A stretch of 64,000 bases of DNA from Heterohyrax brucei (Eukaryota; Chordata; Mammalia; Hyracoidea; Procaviidae), in assembly GCA_028571685.1 (NCBI GenBank), contig CM053140.1, positions 20,069,501-20,133,500 of the forward strand, in the 5' to 3' direction. Below the pieces are notes generated by a model that worked only from the letters and a program-made list of their open reading frames with translations, was not told the origin of the DNA and ran no database searches. The stretch's first letter is position 1. Every line of letters starts with the position of its first letter. Below, one piece after another: positions 36,118 to 47,065 of the stretch. A program made the translations under genes and the position numbers.

Positions 36118-36755
36118 GTCATAAGTCACATAACGTCCATTCAGGCAATGTCCAACTGCATACATGTCCCTGGTCTTAATCCCCCTAAGGCCTATTACAT
36201 TGAATTTTCAAGTACATACAATAGCTTATAATAACAATGGGAGCTACTTTGTGACATGCATAAAAACATCATTATTATTACTTCATTATTATGCTAAAGA
36301 TGTTTCAGTGTGTCCGGAAATGTTTCTTTAATGCTTTTTGTGCATAGTAAGGAACAACATACACTAAGACAAATGTCTGACTTACTGAAGTTATATTCAA
36401 ACTGTACTTAACTATTTTGACTGATGTATGAATTCAACTCAAAGACAGACTTAGGAATGAAATTCACTTGTAATCTGTGGACCGCCTATATATCATACAC
36501 TGTTTAACAGCATCCAAATCACACAACATCCTATTGCACAGAACCTGTTATGGATACTGGGAAGCCTGGTGGCATAGAGGTTAAGTGCTGTGTTTGCTAA
36601 CCAAAAGGTCAGCAGTTCGAATCTACCAGGCACTCCTTGGAAAGTCTATGGGGCAGTTCTACTCTGCCCTATTGAATTGCTATGAGTCGAAAATCAACTC
36701 AGTGGCAGTGGGTCTTGTTTTTTCATCGTGGGCATTAGGTGATACACTATTGTAT
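36118..36755. mobile_element. Tigger-like DNA transposon, third level
   Basis: The left end agtcataagtcacataacgt and the reversed right end agtgtatcacctaatgccca form imperfect terminal inverted repeats, with TA at both edges. No transposase frame remains. Confidence 0.6.
36561..36722 (+). repeat. AfroSINE (A-type), innermost level
   Basis: gaagcctggtggcatagagg, cagcagttcgaatctaccag and ctccttggaaagtctatggg. Confidence 0.94.
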
Positions 36756-37039
36756 TTGTTTCCAAAACTTTTTCATCAGCCCAAACAGAAACTCTCTACC
36801 TCTTACACAAAAATGTCCCCATGACTCCCAGTTCCCAGTCCCTGGTAACTACTAACCTACTTTTTATCTCTATGTACTTGCCTGTTCTAGATTGACTTGA
36901 GTTTTCAATGGTATTTAATTTTAACAAATTTAAATTCAAATAGCCATATGTGACTAGGGCTACTGTAACAGACTAGCACTTAGATATTAATTAATGCCCA
37001 GGGTGAATTTTTTCGTACCATTTCATACACTATTTGACA

Positions 37040-37250
37040 AATGCTTCTTTAGTTCTTGCCATATGCCAGGTGCTATTCTAAATGACTTATAAGTACAAAT
37101 GCATTTAAAACACACAGCAACCATATGTGATAGGCATTTTACTGATGAGGAAACTGAGGCCTAGAGAGGTTGGATAACTTGCCAAGGATTCAGGCTAAGT
37201 GGTGGAGCCACAGTCCAGAGTCAGGTCCCTGGGTCCTTGAGCCAAGTCCT
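37040..37250 (+). repeat. MIR SINE
   Basis: atgccaggtgctattctaaa, tactgatgaggaaactgagg and gaggttggataacttgccaa. Confidence 0.85.
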
Positions 37251-37931
37251 CTGTTTGCACAGAACGCCTTCATTTCAGCACCAAAAAAAGTGTCTTGCTT
37301 AGTTTGTGCTTTTAAAGTTACTGTGCCGGGCTGCACAGCTATCTCACAGTTTCTTCTCCAACTGTGAACATCTTACCGCTCACGTTAGGCACCTCCACAC
37401 TCCTCACCCTTCTTGCATTTGTCTTTTAAAGTAGAGGATTGAATTAAAAGGACAGACTTCTATTTTGGGTGAGTCCTAAAGCCCTCTTATAGTGCAGCAT
37501 TTTCTTAAATAGAAAGGGCAGGAGTGGATGCAAAAACCCAGAAAAGACAGGGAGGGAAGGGATTCTAGAAAAGAGCAGAACTTCTGAGTGAGCGGGGCCC
37601 AAGGACATAGAGGAGAGGCTGGCGGCTAACGGAGGGTTGCACAGCTGGAGATCAGTGGTTCCCAGGTGTCTTGGGGGACATCAGCTGTGGGTCACAGGTC
37701 TGAAGGAGGGTGTGGAGCAGAAACCTCTCCTTGAAGAGGCTGGAATGAGGAGTTGAGGCAGGTGCTCTTGTGGTGTGAGACGTAAGAGTGTGGGGTGTTT
37801 ACTGAGAGAGGGGACCTGTCCAAGTTGGTGGGCAGAGCAGGGTATCAACAGGGAAGGAGAGAGGGAAGGTTCAAAGGAGACACTGGATGGGGTAAGGCTC
37901 TTCAGGAAACGGAAAGTCTTCAGTTTAGTTT
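37251..37931. other. No gene recognised
   Basis: Intron 3 sequence. A 126-codon minus-strand frame (37681-38061) overlaps the MLT1 LTR and is not supported. Confidence 0.5.
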
Positions 37932-38794
37932 CTGTCATGGACTGAATTGTGCCCTTTTGAAAAAAACATACGGATGTCCTAACCTCTGTACCTGTGAACA
38001 TAACTTTGTTTAGAACGAATGTCTTTGAAGATGTTAATAGTTTAGCTAAGCATGAGATCACCCCAGAGCAGCCTGGGTTCTAATGCAGTGTGAGTGGTGT
38101 CCTTATAAAAGATGAAAGAAGAACACAGAGACAGACACACATAGAAGATGGCTATGTGAAGAAGGAGGCAGATATTGAAGGGATCTATAAGCCAAAGGCA
38201 TGTGAAAGCTGAACAATCAATAAGGAAGACAGAAGAAGAATTGATGCATTTGAATTGTGGTGTTGGAGAAGAACAGTGAATGCACCATGAACTGCCAGAA
38301 GAACAAACAGGTCTGCCCTGGAAGAAGTAAAACCAGAGTGTTCCTTGGAAGCAAAGATGGCGAGACTACATCTTACACACTTTGGACACGTTGTCAGGAG
38401 GGAACAGTCCTTGGAGAAGGACATCATGCTTGGTAAAGTACAAGGTCAGCAAAAAAGAGGAAGATCCTCAAAGAGATAGATTAACACAGTAGCTACAGCA
38501 ATGGGCTTAAGGACAAAAATGATTGTGGGCATGGTGCAGGGCCAGGCAGCGTCTCATTCTGTTGTGATGGGGTGGCTAAAAGTCAGAATTGACTTAATGG
38601 CACCTAATAACAACACCAACACAAGCAAAGGAAGCCAAGGACTTCTGAGAGCCACTAGAGGAGGGAATGGACATGGCTACTACCCTGACATGGGATTTCT
38701 AGCCTCCAGACCCAGCAGACAATGACTTTCTGTTCTTATCAGCCACCCAGTGTGTGTGGCACTTTGTCTCAGCAGCCTTAGGAAACCCACACAC
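37932..38794 (+). repeat. MLT1-type LTR, split by an RTE insertion
   Basis: Begins TGTCATGGACTGAATTGTGC, contains gtggtgtccttataaaagat, and resumes after 38630 with tctagcctccagacccagca, cagccttaggaaacccacaca. Confidence 0.85.
38201..38630 (+). repeat. RTE LINE 3' end with target duplication
   Basis: Flanks aagccaaagg (38189-38198) and aagccaagg (38632-38640). The body translates in part to a C-terminal RTE motif around HFGHVVRREQSLEKDIMLGK, and ends cagaattgacttaatggcac, the tail shared with the SINEs. 5'-truncated, frame broken. Confidence 0.85.
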
Positions 38795-39015
38795 TTCTCA
38801 AACGTTTATTGGGTGCTTCCTCTAGGAGAGGGACTCCTGGATCCAAATGAAAACAAAAGCTAACCACACACACAGTTGGTAAGAAAATTGTTAGGCAATT
38901 TCCACTAAAGCTAAACAGATTCCACCCTGTGACCCAGAAACTGCAGAGATGGGAACCACAGTCACCAAAAGACATGTATGAGTGGGTTCCCAGCAGCTGT
39001 CTTGGTAATAGCCAC

Positions 39016-39550
39016 TGTCATGGATTGAACTGTCTCCCCTTAAAATGTGTGTCTCCCCTTAAAATGTGTGGCTAGTCCATGATTCCCAGTAGTGTGTGAT
39101 GGTCCACTATCTTGCCATCTGATACAATTTTTCTATGTGTTGTAAATCCTACTTCTATGATCTTAATAAAGCAGGATTAGAGGCAGTTATGTTAATGAGA
39201 TATGATTCAATCTATAGGATTAGGTTGTATCCTGAGTAGATCTCTTTTGAGATGCAAAAGACAGAGCGCAGTAGAGAGGAGAGGGACCTCATATCATCAA
39301 GAAACAAGAGCCAGGAAGGAAAGTGTGCCCTTTGGGTCCAGGGTCCCTGCATTGAGAAGCTCCTGGACTGGGGAAGATTGATGACAAGGACCTTCTCCCA
39401 GAGCTGACAGAGACAGAGAATGCCTTCTCTTGGAGCTCGTACCCTGAATTCAGACTTCTAGCCTACTAGACTGTGAAAGAATAAATTTCTATTTGTTAAA
39501 GCCATCCACTTGGGGTATTTCTGTTGTAATAGCACTGGACGACTAAGACA
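39016..39550 (+). repeat. Solo LTR, clade-specific MLT1-like family, copy 2
   Basis: Starts TGTCATGGATTGAACTGTCT and ends actggacgactaagaca. Flanks gccac and gcccc give a 4/5 target duplication. A small tandem repeat (ctccccttaaaatgtgtg) lies near the start. Confidence 0.88.
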
Positions 39551-39974
39551 GCCCCTAACTTGAAAGTGCCCAAAATACCCACCATCAGAAAAATGGGTCA
39601 GCAGGCAGTTCTGCACACCCCATAAGGTGAACAAATGAGCTATAGCTCTAGTCATGGGTGCCTGAGTCTCTCAAACACAACATCAAAAGAAAGACTTGAC
39701 CAAAGAGGACACTCTATGTGCATCCTCAGATTTAAAACTCAAAATCCAGCAACAGTAAATCATGACATGAGGGCAGGTGATTGTCACTGTAGGGGCAGGG
39801 AGGGGCACTTGTGGAGGCTGGGTAGGCTCTGTCTCTTCATTTGGGCGCTGGTGACATGACTGTGTTCATTTCTGAAAATAACCTGTGCTGATACTCATTT
39901 GGTAGGTGCACTTTTCTGTAAGACTTCTGTACCAATAATAAAAAAATAAAAGATCCCATTGTCCTCGATTCACA
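39551..39974. other. No gene recognised
   Basis: Unique; a weak L1-like look at about 39560-39660 (aaagtgcccaaaatacccac). Confidence 0.4.
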
Positions 39975-40157
39975 AGTGTGACTCTGATTCATGACAACTC
40001 ACGTGTTACAGAGTAGAACTGTGCTCCACAGGGTTTTCTTGGCTATAATGTTATGGAGCAGATCTCTAGGCTTTTCTTCCACGATGTTGATGCTAAGTTC
40101 AAATCACCAACCTTTAGGGTGGCAGCTGAGCACAAACCTGTGTGCCACCCAGGGACC
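39975..40157 (-). repeat. B-type SINE
   Basis: gtagaactgtgctccacagg, agatctctaggcttttcttc and ccaacctttagggtggcagc. Confidence 0.8.
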
Positions 40158-40167
40158 TTCATGTGCA

Positions 40168-40721
40168 TGAGGCCTGGCAATTAAATCCACAAACTTAACT
40201 GCTCTAAGCATTGCATAGCTCACTGCTGAACATCGCTACAGTCAGCTTCAAAGTACTCCCCTTGGGAAGCTGTGCACCAATGCCAGCACCTAGTCGCCCC
40301 TTGAAAAGTGATTTTGGAACTCTTTCTGAAATGGCCATTGTGCACAGTGGCAAGCTTGTAAACTTAATCATTTAGTTGTTTGTGAGGCAGATTGTAGCCA
40401 GTACACAAGTAACTGTATTGGAATACCCTCCTTACTCACCTGATCTGGCCCCTAATGACTTTTTTCATTACCTGAAGATAAAGGAAATATTGCGAGAAAG
40501 ATATTTTGATGCCACTCAGGACGTCAAGTATAATATGATGACAGCTCTGATGGCCATTCCAGAAAAAGACTTCCAAAACTGCTTTGAAGGGTGGACTAGG
40601 CGCTAGCATCGGTGTGTAACTTCCTAAGGGGAGTACTTTGAAGGTGACTGTAGTGATGTTTAGCAATGAGGTATGTAGCACTTTTGTAGGATGAGTTTGT
40701 GGACTTAACTGTCATACCTCT
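40168..40721 (+). mobile_element. Fold-back mariner transposon
   Basis: Terminal inverted repeats around cctggcaattaaatccacaa and gacagttaagtccacaaact (reversed), at CA/TA target dinucleotides. Unusually the inverted homology continues for about 172 bp (40168-40340 against 40550-40721), so the left end is an inverted copy of the transposase 3' end. The unpaired loop is about 210 bp. Confidence 0.85.
40385..40640 (+). pseudogene. Mariner transposase C-terminal remnant
   Basis: The frame reads YPPYSPDLAPNDFFHYLKIK, which holds the mariner YSPDLAP(N/D)D motif with the third catalytic acidic residue. It continues AIPEKDFQNCFEGWTRR, then an in-frame stop where mariners have Trp. After that come the degraded residues HRCVTS and GEYFEGDCSD. 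The N-terminal and most catalytic sequence is missing, so it is inactive. Confidence 0.88.
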
Positions 40722-40739
40722 TATGTTACAGTTCAATGT

Positions 40740-40926
40740 AAAAACCAGTTGTTGTTGAGTTGTTTCCAACTCGAGGGAGCCCGGTGTCCATATGCATCAG
40801 AGTAGACCTGTGGCCGATAGGGTTCTCAGCCATTATTTTTCATAAATCAGGCACCTTTAGGTGGACTTGAGTCTCCAACCTTTTGGTTAGCAGCTGAGTG
40901 CACCAAGTGTTTACACAAGACACCTC
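40740..40926 (-). repeat. B-type SINE
   Basis: ttgttgttgagttgtttcca, gtggccgatagggttctcag and ccaaccttttggttagcagc. Confidence 0.85.
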
Positions 40927-40936
40927 TACTTCAGTA

Positions 40937-41458
40937 CAGGTAGTCCCTGACTTACCAACATATTTGAGTTACAATAACTCACATTTAAAGACCACCTTTC
41001 CTGGTACATTTTATTATTACTGGTATATACTCCATACGTATTATTACTAGTATGCACTACATACATACAGTGTTGAGATGCATAATTTGCTGCTGTGATC
41101 ATTCTCAGATGTTCAGGTGCAGATTTTCCAAGATGGAATTTCTAAAGATACTGATAATAAAAAAAGCCAAAACAAAACCTATTACTGTCAAGCTGATTCC
41201 AAGTCACAGTGACTCTATAGGACAGAGAAGAATGGATTTGTAACTTCCAAGAAGCACCTGATGGCTTTGAACTGCCAATCTTTTGGTTAGTAGCTGTAGC
41301 TCCTAACCACTATGTCACCAGGGTTTTCCACTGATACTAAAAGGCAATAATAATTAAAAACCTAAATATATATATATATGATATATTCAACTTATGTCAG
41401 AACCAACTTACGAGGGAGTCATCACAATAGAAGCTGATTGTAAATCATGGACTACCTG
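40937..41458. mobile_element. Tc1/mariner-type MITE with TA target sites
   Basis: Left end tacaggtagtccctgactta and reversed right end tacaggtagtccatgattta are matching inverted repeats flanked by TA. The interior is AT-rich and non-coding, and contains a SINE. Confidence 0.8.
41166..41329 (-). repeat. AfroSINE (A-type) inside the MITE
   Basis: ctattactgtcaagctgatt through ctaaccactatgtcaccagg. Confidence 0.93.
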
Positions 41459-41487
41459 TAAAAGGTTAAAAAAATAGATTTTAGAGA

Positions 41488-42160
41488 AGTCATCTAAGAT
41501 ATAACTATTGTTCTCTATTTGTCAGGAGTGAAAGAGAAAGAAGGAAACCAAAGACTCAGAAGTAGCCTCAAGGACTAACAGTCTACAAGAACTGTATACT
41601 CATCTGCCCTTGAGAGCAGAAGAACTAGGTGGTACCAATTTACCACTGTGGACTGCTCTGACTGGGCCTACAACAGATGCCTGCAGAGAGAATGGGAGAA
41701 AAAATGTGGAACAGAACTCAAATTCTTAAAGAGTCCAGACTTCCTGGATTGGTTGAGACTTGAGGACTTGCTGAGACTACTGCCTTGAGACACGCTTGCT
41801 TCAAACCTAAAACTGAAATTATCCCTAGAGTTCACCTTTTAGCTAAAAACCACACTGGCTCATAAGATAAAGGCTATCACCCATGAATAATGAGCTCCCT
41901 TAAAAAAAATCGTCAATATGAGACCAAATGCTCAAAATTTGCTCTAAAGCAGAGATTTGGGCAGGGAAACTAACCTCCCCCGTACCCAAAAAGAAAAAAC
42001 AGCCCGTTGCCGTCAAGTCAGCTCAAACTTGTGGCAGTATAATCAGAACAGAATGAAGGAGAACGACCACAGCCTGGGAAAAAATGTAACCAATATCACG
42101 GAATAATTTGTGTAGATAATGTTAACTGGGAACTTGTAACATACTAGAATATTATTTAAA
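41488..42160 (+). repeat. R1 repeat copy 4
   Basis: gagagcagaagaactaggtg, tgggagaaaaaatgtggaac, gagacttgaggacttgctga and ataatttgtgtagataatgt. A short AfroSINE tail (cccgttgccgtcaagtcagc) sits at 42003-42035. Confidence 0.75.
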
Positions 42161-42184
42161 AATATATTTTAAAAATAGCCAACA

Positions 42185-42360
42185 TTTACTGAGGGCTTAT
42201 TATGGCCAGGTGGTGTCTGCTGTGGTTACATTATCTTATTCAATCCCCACCACGACCCCATGACGTAGGTCCTATCAGTCCTCCACTAGGCAGTTCAGAA
42301 AGGCCAAGTCCCTGCTCCCAGCTCACACAGTTATTATACAGCTGAGCTGGGCTGGATCCT
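42185..42360 (+). repeat. MIR SINE
   Basis: ggcttattatggccaggtgg, atcttattcaatccccacca and ccagctcacacagttattat. Confidence 0.75.
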
Positions 42361-42610
42361 GGTGGTCTCCTTCCACATCCCATTCATGTTTTACTATTTT
42401 GCAATACTGGTCAGGCTTGAGAAAAATGCAAGGGCAAATACTTCTCTGTGGCAGAGACCAAAAAAAAAAGGAGGTGACGATCCTGTGGATATTTAAAAGC
42501 AGGGAGTTCATAAAAGTGCCTGCTAATTTCTTAAGAAAACGTTGTCAGTATCCCAAGAGAAGGTCTGAGGGAGATGTGAGGTGAATTTAAAGATGAAGGA
42601 AGAGTAGGAG

Positions 42611-43040
42611 GAAAGGCCTGGCTATCTGCTTCCAAAACTCATTTAATGAAAAGTGTATAAATCACAACAGTCCAATCTGCAGCTCGTCATGCGGACAGCA
42701 CAAGACCAGGCTGTACTTTGTCCTGTTGTACTCGGGGTCACCATGAGTCACAAGCTGACTGGACAGCCAATGATGACAAAGATGAAGATGACACTGCTGA
42801 GGGACATGCAAGAGTGGGTCTCCTGACCACTCTGATCTCAACCACTGTTCACAGCATGGCAACCATTCACATTTCATGCAGAATTTTACAGTTCCAAAGC
42901 CCTGTTCACGGGTATCGTTGCCATGGGAAGGCCACTGCCACCCACTTCACTGATGGGCAAACTGAGGTTCCCAGAGGCCAAGCTTCTTGTCTGAGATCAC
43001 ATACGGTAAGTTCCAGGACTGACCTTGATATGGAAGCCTT
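42611..43040 (+). repeat. B-type SINE fragment followed by a MIR
   Basis: 42611-42778 (gaaaggcctggctatctgct, ggggtcaccatgagtcacaa) is B-type with an inserted stretch. About 42880-43040 is MIR-like (gatgggcaaactgaggttcc). Confidence 0.7.
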
Positions 43041-43254
43041 CTGATTGCACTCTACCCCGTGGAGCCAAGTCTCTCCCAGCTGAGCTACTCACACGCAGCC
43101 TCCTTGTTTCTCTCTCTGCTCCTTTACCCTTAAATCTCCTCTGCTCCAACTACAGTCACGTGACCTTCAAGAGAGGCTCCAATGAAACTGGCTTCTTGCG
43201 TTGCCCGGCACCCCCAACTCCCTTCTCCACCCGCACGTCTGGGCACAGGCCCCA

Positions 43255-43400
43255 TGGAGCAGCGGTGTCCACTGGAATTTGCTGCATCGGTGAACGAACA
43301 CAATCTATTCCAAACTGCCTGCAATGGCTGTGTACTGTATTTACATTTACATTTAAATAGCCACATGTGGCTAGTGGTGACCGCACAGCAGGAGTTGTAG
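43255..43400 (+). mobile_element. hAT-type MER element (MER58-like), partial
   Basis: gcggtgtccactggaatttg and atttaaatagccacatgtgg, ctagtggtgacc. Confidence 0.75.
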
Positions 43401-44530
43401 TGGAGAGTGGACTTGGTGACTCAGGGCATGGCTGTCCCTGTCTGCCCCCAGGCCCACTCTTCAGCTCCTGTTGCCCTGAGAGGCTGAGCCCAGGGACTGC
43501 ACCTCCCAGTCTCCCTCGGCTCTAGTTCTGGTTGGGTTTGGCTAACAGAGGCCCTGGCAGAAGGAGGGGAGGAGAGCAGCTGAGTGCTACTTCCAGCCTC
43601 TTCCTGGTTCTGACAGTGGCTGCCACCTCCCCTAGGTGCCAGGAAGGTGAGGTAGTCATGACTTCCCTCTGGAGGGGGGAACCCAGTATCCTTATTGGTG
43701 TCCTTAACCTGTCCACCTCTGTAGGGAGTGTCTTCAAGATACCTGGGGGTAGAATTCCATCTCCCCTTGGAACCTTGACTGACACAAGGTAGCAGGAATG
43801 GATGGTCCAGGAGGGACTGTCCACCTGAAGGTCCTCCAAGCTGCCAGTTCCCAATGAAAGGGTCTTCAGGGAAGTAGGATTTGATTCTTGGTTTCCCCAT
43901 CTCAACAGGCAGGAACAATGTGTCCGCCTTTGCAAAAGGGACCTCAAATTTGGGGGAAGACATTCTGTCAGGCCTTGGCCTCACCTCAGTGCAAGGTAGG
44001 CCAGGAACGGGGAGGTGCTCCCTCTGCACCACCTCACTGCCACTCCTTCCTGGGCACCAGCTAAACAACATTTCCCAGCTGTGCCTGCAGCTGTGGCTGC
44101 ATGGCTGAGCTCTAGCCAGCTGGAAGTGAGTGTAAGTGGTGTGTGCAGCTTCCAGGCCTGGCCTGCAACAACCTACCAGGTGCTCTTCCCCATATTCTTT
44201 CTCCTTCTGCAGCTTGATGCTAAGGAGTATGGCAGATTCTGGGAGCTCCGGGCTGATGCCAAGGAGTATAGGAGATCCTGGGAGCTCTGGGCTGAAGGCA
44301 AGCAGCCGCAAAATGAAAGGAACTTGGGTCCCAGTCTTATTGCTTGCATGAGAGAAGCTGGCCATTCAAGAATACCCATTTCAGACTTCTTATGCACAAG
44401 GACTAAACTTTTTAAAAGTTATTTAAGCTATTTGCTAAGTCGGGGCTCTTTGTCATACCAGCTGTCAGTGTCTAATACACTTGCCAGCAACATCACTCAT
44501 CTAATACACAGTAACCAGTACGGTCCCACA
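43401..44530. other. Long antisense open frame; no gene supported
   Basis: A 314-codon minus-strand frame spans 43421-44365, the longest in the window. It is Pro, Ser and Gly rich without a recognisable domain, and its left end lies in R2-like repeat sequence (44040-44165, ccagctgtgcctgcagctgt). A tandem near-repeat of about 48 bp (gctgatgccaaggagtatag) occurs at 44215-44305. Confidence 0.5.
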
Positions 44531-44531
44531 G

Positions 44532-44645
44532 CTAAAATGTCAGCTCAGTGAGGCCATGGACTTGTCTGTTTTGGTCACTGCTGGGTCCCCAGGGCCCAGA
44601 GCAGGGCCTGGTACACAGTAGAGATCAGTAAGTGTTGGTTCAATG
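44532..44645 (+). repeat. L2 3' tail
   Basis: aaaatgtcagctcagtgagg, ttggtcactgctgggtcccc and ggcctggtacacagtagaga. Confidence 0.8.
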
Positions 44646-44856
44646 GACTGTCAGCTTCAACTCTTTCCAGTAGGATGAAACACGGCAAGTGCAGCTGAGG
44701 AGAGCTCTGGTTTTCAGGTGGAAAGGGAGGAGATTCCCACCCTGCCCAGTTATTTACTAAACGTCTGCATCGGGCAATTAAATTGTCAGTTTCCCAAGTT
44801 CTCAGTTCCCTCACAGAGACAATGGAGAAAAATAACAGTGCCTTAGCCAATGAAGG

Positions 44857-45006
44857 TTGGGTAGTGGTTAGTGCTACCGCTGCCACCCAAAGGGTTGGCA
44901 GTTCAAATCCACCAGACACTCCTTGAAAACTCCACAGGGCAGTTCTACTCTGCCCTATCAGGTTGCCATGAGGCAGAATCGACTCGATGCAGTGGCTTTG
45001 GGTTTT
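44857..45006 (+). repeat. AfroSINE (A-type)
   Basis: ggcagttcaaatccaccaga, gcagttctactctgccctat and cagaatcgactcgatgcagt. Head truncated. Confidence 0.92.
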
Positions 45007-45010
45007 GGGT

Positions 45011-45305
45011 AGAACCCCTGGTGGCACAGCGTTAAGCACTTGGTTGCTAATCGAAAGATCAGTGATTTGAACACAACAACCGCTCTGGGCGAAGGATGCG
45101 ACAATCTCCATCCATAAAGATTATAGCCTTGGAAACTCTATGGGACCGTTCTGCTCTGTCCTATAAGATGCCTGTGAGTCACACTCGACAGCAGCGGGTT
45201 TGGTTTTTGGTTAGCCACTGAAAAACCTATGCTGCATAGTTGTTCTACTATGGCACAGCATGAGGTTGCTATGAGTTGGAATCAACTCAATATGCAACTG
45301 GGTCT
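45011..45305 (+). repeat. AfroSINE (A-type) followed by a B-type tail
   Basis: 45011-45210 is a long-variant A-type copy (acccctggtggcacagcgtt, aaagattatagccttggaaa). 45211-45305 is a 5'-truncated B-type (ttagccactgaaaaacctat, atgagttggaatcaactcaa). Three SINEs are thus head to tail from 44857. Confidence 0.88.
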
Positions 45306-46429
45306 TTTTTCATCTTTTTTGTGGATGGTGTGAGGATTTGATGTCATCGTTCACGGAAAGTGCTAAGCCCACCCCTGCTACATGGCTTAGCACTCAGGAA
45401 GTTGCGGCCCTGATGATCCAGGCTTTCTAGGTGCACAGAGCTCTGCCCCTGCAATCAGCTCGGGCCCGAAGGGGGCTGGGCTGAGCCTGGGATTACAGCC
45501 AAAGACAGACTCAGGAAACAGTATCACATTCCCATGATCCTCCTCCTGTCCCAGGTGGGCTCGAGTCTCCAGGGGCACCCTCACCTCAGCCTAACTCGGC
45601 AGGACCGCCACCGGGCTGCACCAGAACCAGCTGCTCCGGTTCTGAAGCCCCGCTGGGACCGGGATGCAGAGAGCTGGTGGAGTCTTCAGGAGGAACAGAG
45701 ACAGGGCACCTTTTGATTCAGGGTGTCCCACTTAGCACCGGTTTGGGGTATTATTATTATAACTAACCAAGAGTCGTGCAGGATTGGACAGATGCCTTTG
45801 GACCCATCAGATTTCTCTCCTCCATTAATTAAAATGTGAATCACAGCTGAGTCACCCAAGAAAGAAAGCGGTCAATGAGCAATCCTGACTTCCTCCCTCC
45901 TTTCTTGCTCAGAGAGATGAGTCAGCAGAAGTCAGGATCCAAAATGAGAAGGGGAGGAAAAAGCAGAGCAATGCAGAGCTTGGGGAACAGGGGCAAGCAA
46001 ACCTGAGTCACTTTATTCTTGGGCTTAGTGGAGCAAAGTCCCCAAATTCCCACCCCAGGCTGATCAGTCAAAGCCTCTAATGAGTTCACCTCTCTTTCAG
46101 ACCTACAGGCAGCCCCAACAACCCCCTTTTTTGCTTCCTTCCAGCAATGGCAGGTTCCTGGCCATGCCAAGACCAACCTCAAATCTGTCCTTCTCCTGTG
46201 CCATTTTCCCAACAAGCCTGAGCTCTCACGTCACCTTTGAATCCTTGTGTCATGGTCACATGCCATAAAATAAGGACAGAGTGTAGATCAGTGACACTTC
46301 TTAACTAGTCAATGGGAAAGTGCCATGGGAAGCAAGAGCAGAAGACTCCAGAAGTGAGAAGAGGATCAGGAAGGTGGTGTAGCTTTCTATCCAAAAACCA
46401 AGCACGTGGACAGGTGGATCTTCTGCTTA
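45306..46429. other. No gene recognised
   Basis: Unique intron 3 sequence with no named repeat. Confidence 0.45.
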
Positions 46430-46560
46430 CGAGCTGCATGACCTGAGGGAGTTAATTAATTGCTCTGAGCCTCAGTTTCCTCATCTGTAAAATGGTAGTA
46501 GCAAAAGAACCTCTTTACAGTGTTGTAAGATGAAACAGCTGGCATTCATTGGAAGTTAGC
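46430..46560 (+). repeat. MIR SINE
   Basis: cgagctgcatgacctgaggg, gcctcagtttcctcatctgt and aaaatggtagtagc. Confidence 0.85.
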
Positions 46561-46699
46561 CATTGTAATATTCCTTAGGAAAAATAACCCCAAGATTCCT
46601 GCCTCACCCTGAGACACATGCCAAAGGAAGATGATCAGATTAGTTTGGGAGACGGCCCTCACTAAGTACTAATGATTCACAGTTCCTGGTATGCAAACT

Positions 46700-47065
46700 C
46701 AAGTAGGATATGTATATGTGTGTGTGTGTGCACATGCATGCATGAGGGCGTACACACGTTAATGGTGTGTATGCACTTATGTATGTGAGTATGTACATAT
46801 GGGCACGTGTGTATGCATGAGTGTGTATATGTGTGTAGGCACTGAATGTGTGCATGTGTGCGTGTTACTGAGTGTGAGCACAACTGTGTGTGTGTATGTA
46901 TGTGGCTGTATATGCATTTATGTGTGTGTGAATATGTGTGTGTATATATTTGAGTGTGTATATATGCCTGTGTGAGTCTGAGTGTGTTCATGACTGTGTA
47001 TATGTGTGTGAATGTGTGTGCATATGTGTGTGAATGTGTACACTTGTGAGTGTGTATAACTGTAC
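46700..47065. repeat. Degenerate (TG)n/TGTATG tract
   Basis: About 365 bp of alternating purine-pyrimidine sequence such as gtgtgtgtgtgtgcacatgc, with AT interruptions. His/Thr-rich minus-strand frames here are artefacts. Confidence 0.92.

Larger units (their letters stand above)
36008..36900 (+). repeat. L1M 3' UTR, second level of the nest
   Basis: gacataaaatttgccatttt and attcagtggcattaattaca on the left (36008-36117); aactttttcatcagcccaaa and ctttttatctctatgtactt on the right (36756-36900). Confidence 0.8.
35877..36968. mobile_element. hAT-type MER element, outermost host of a nest
   Basis: Left end gtgctgtctggtagaacttt to gaggaactaagtatt (35877-36007). Right end tttaaattcaaatagccata, tgtgactagggctactgtaa (36905-36968). 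The middle is later insertions. Confidence 0.8.
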
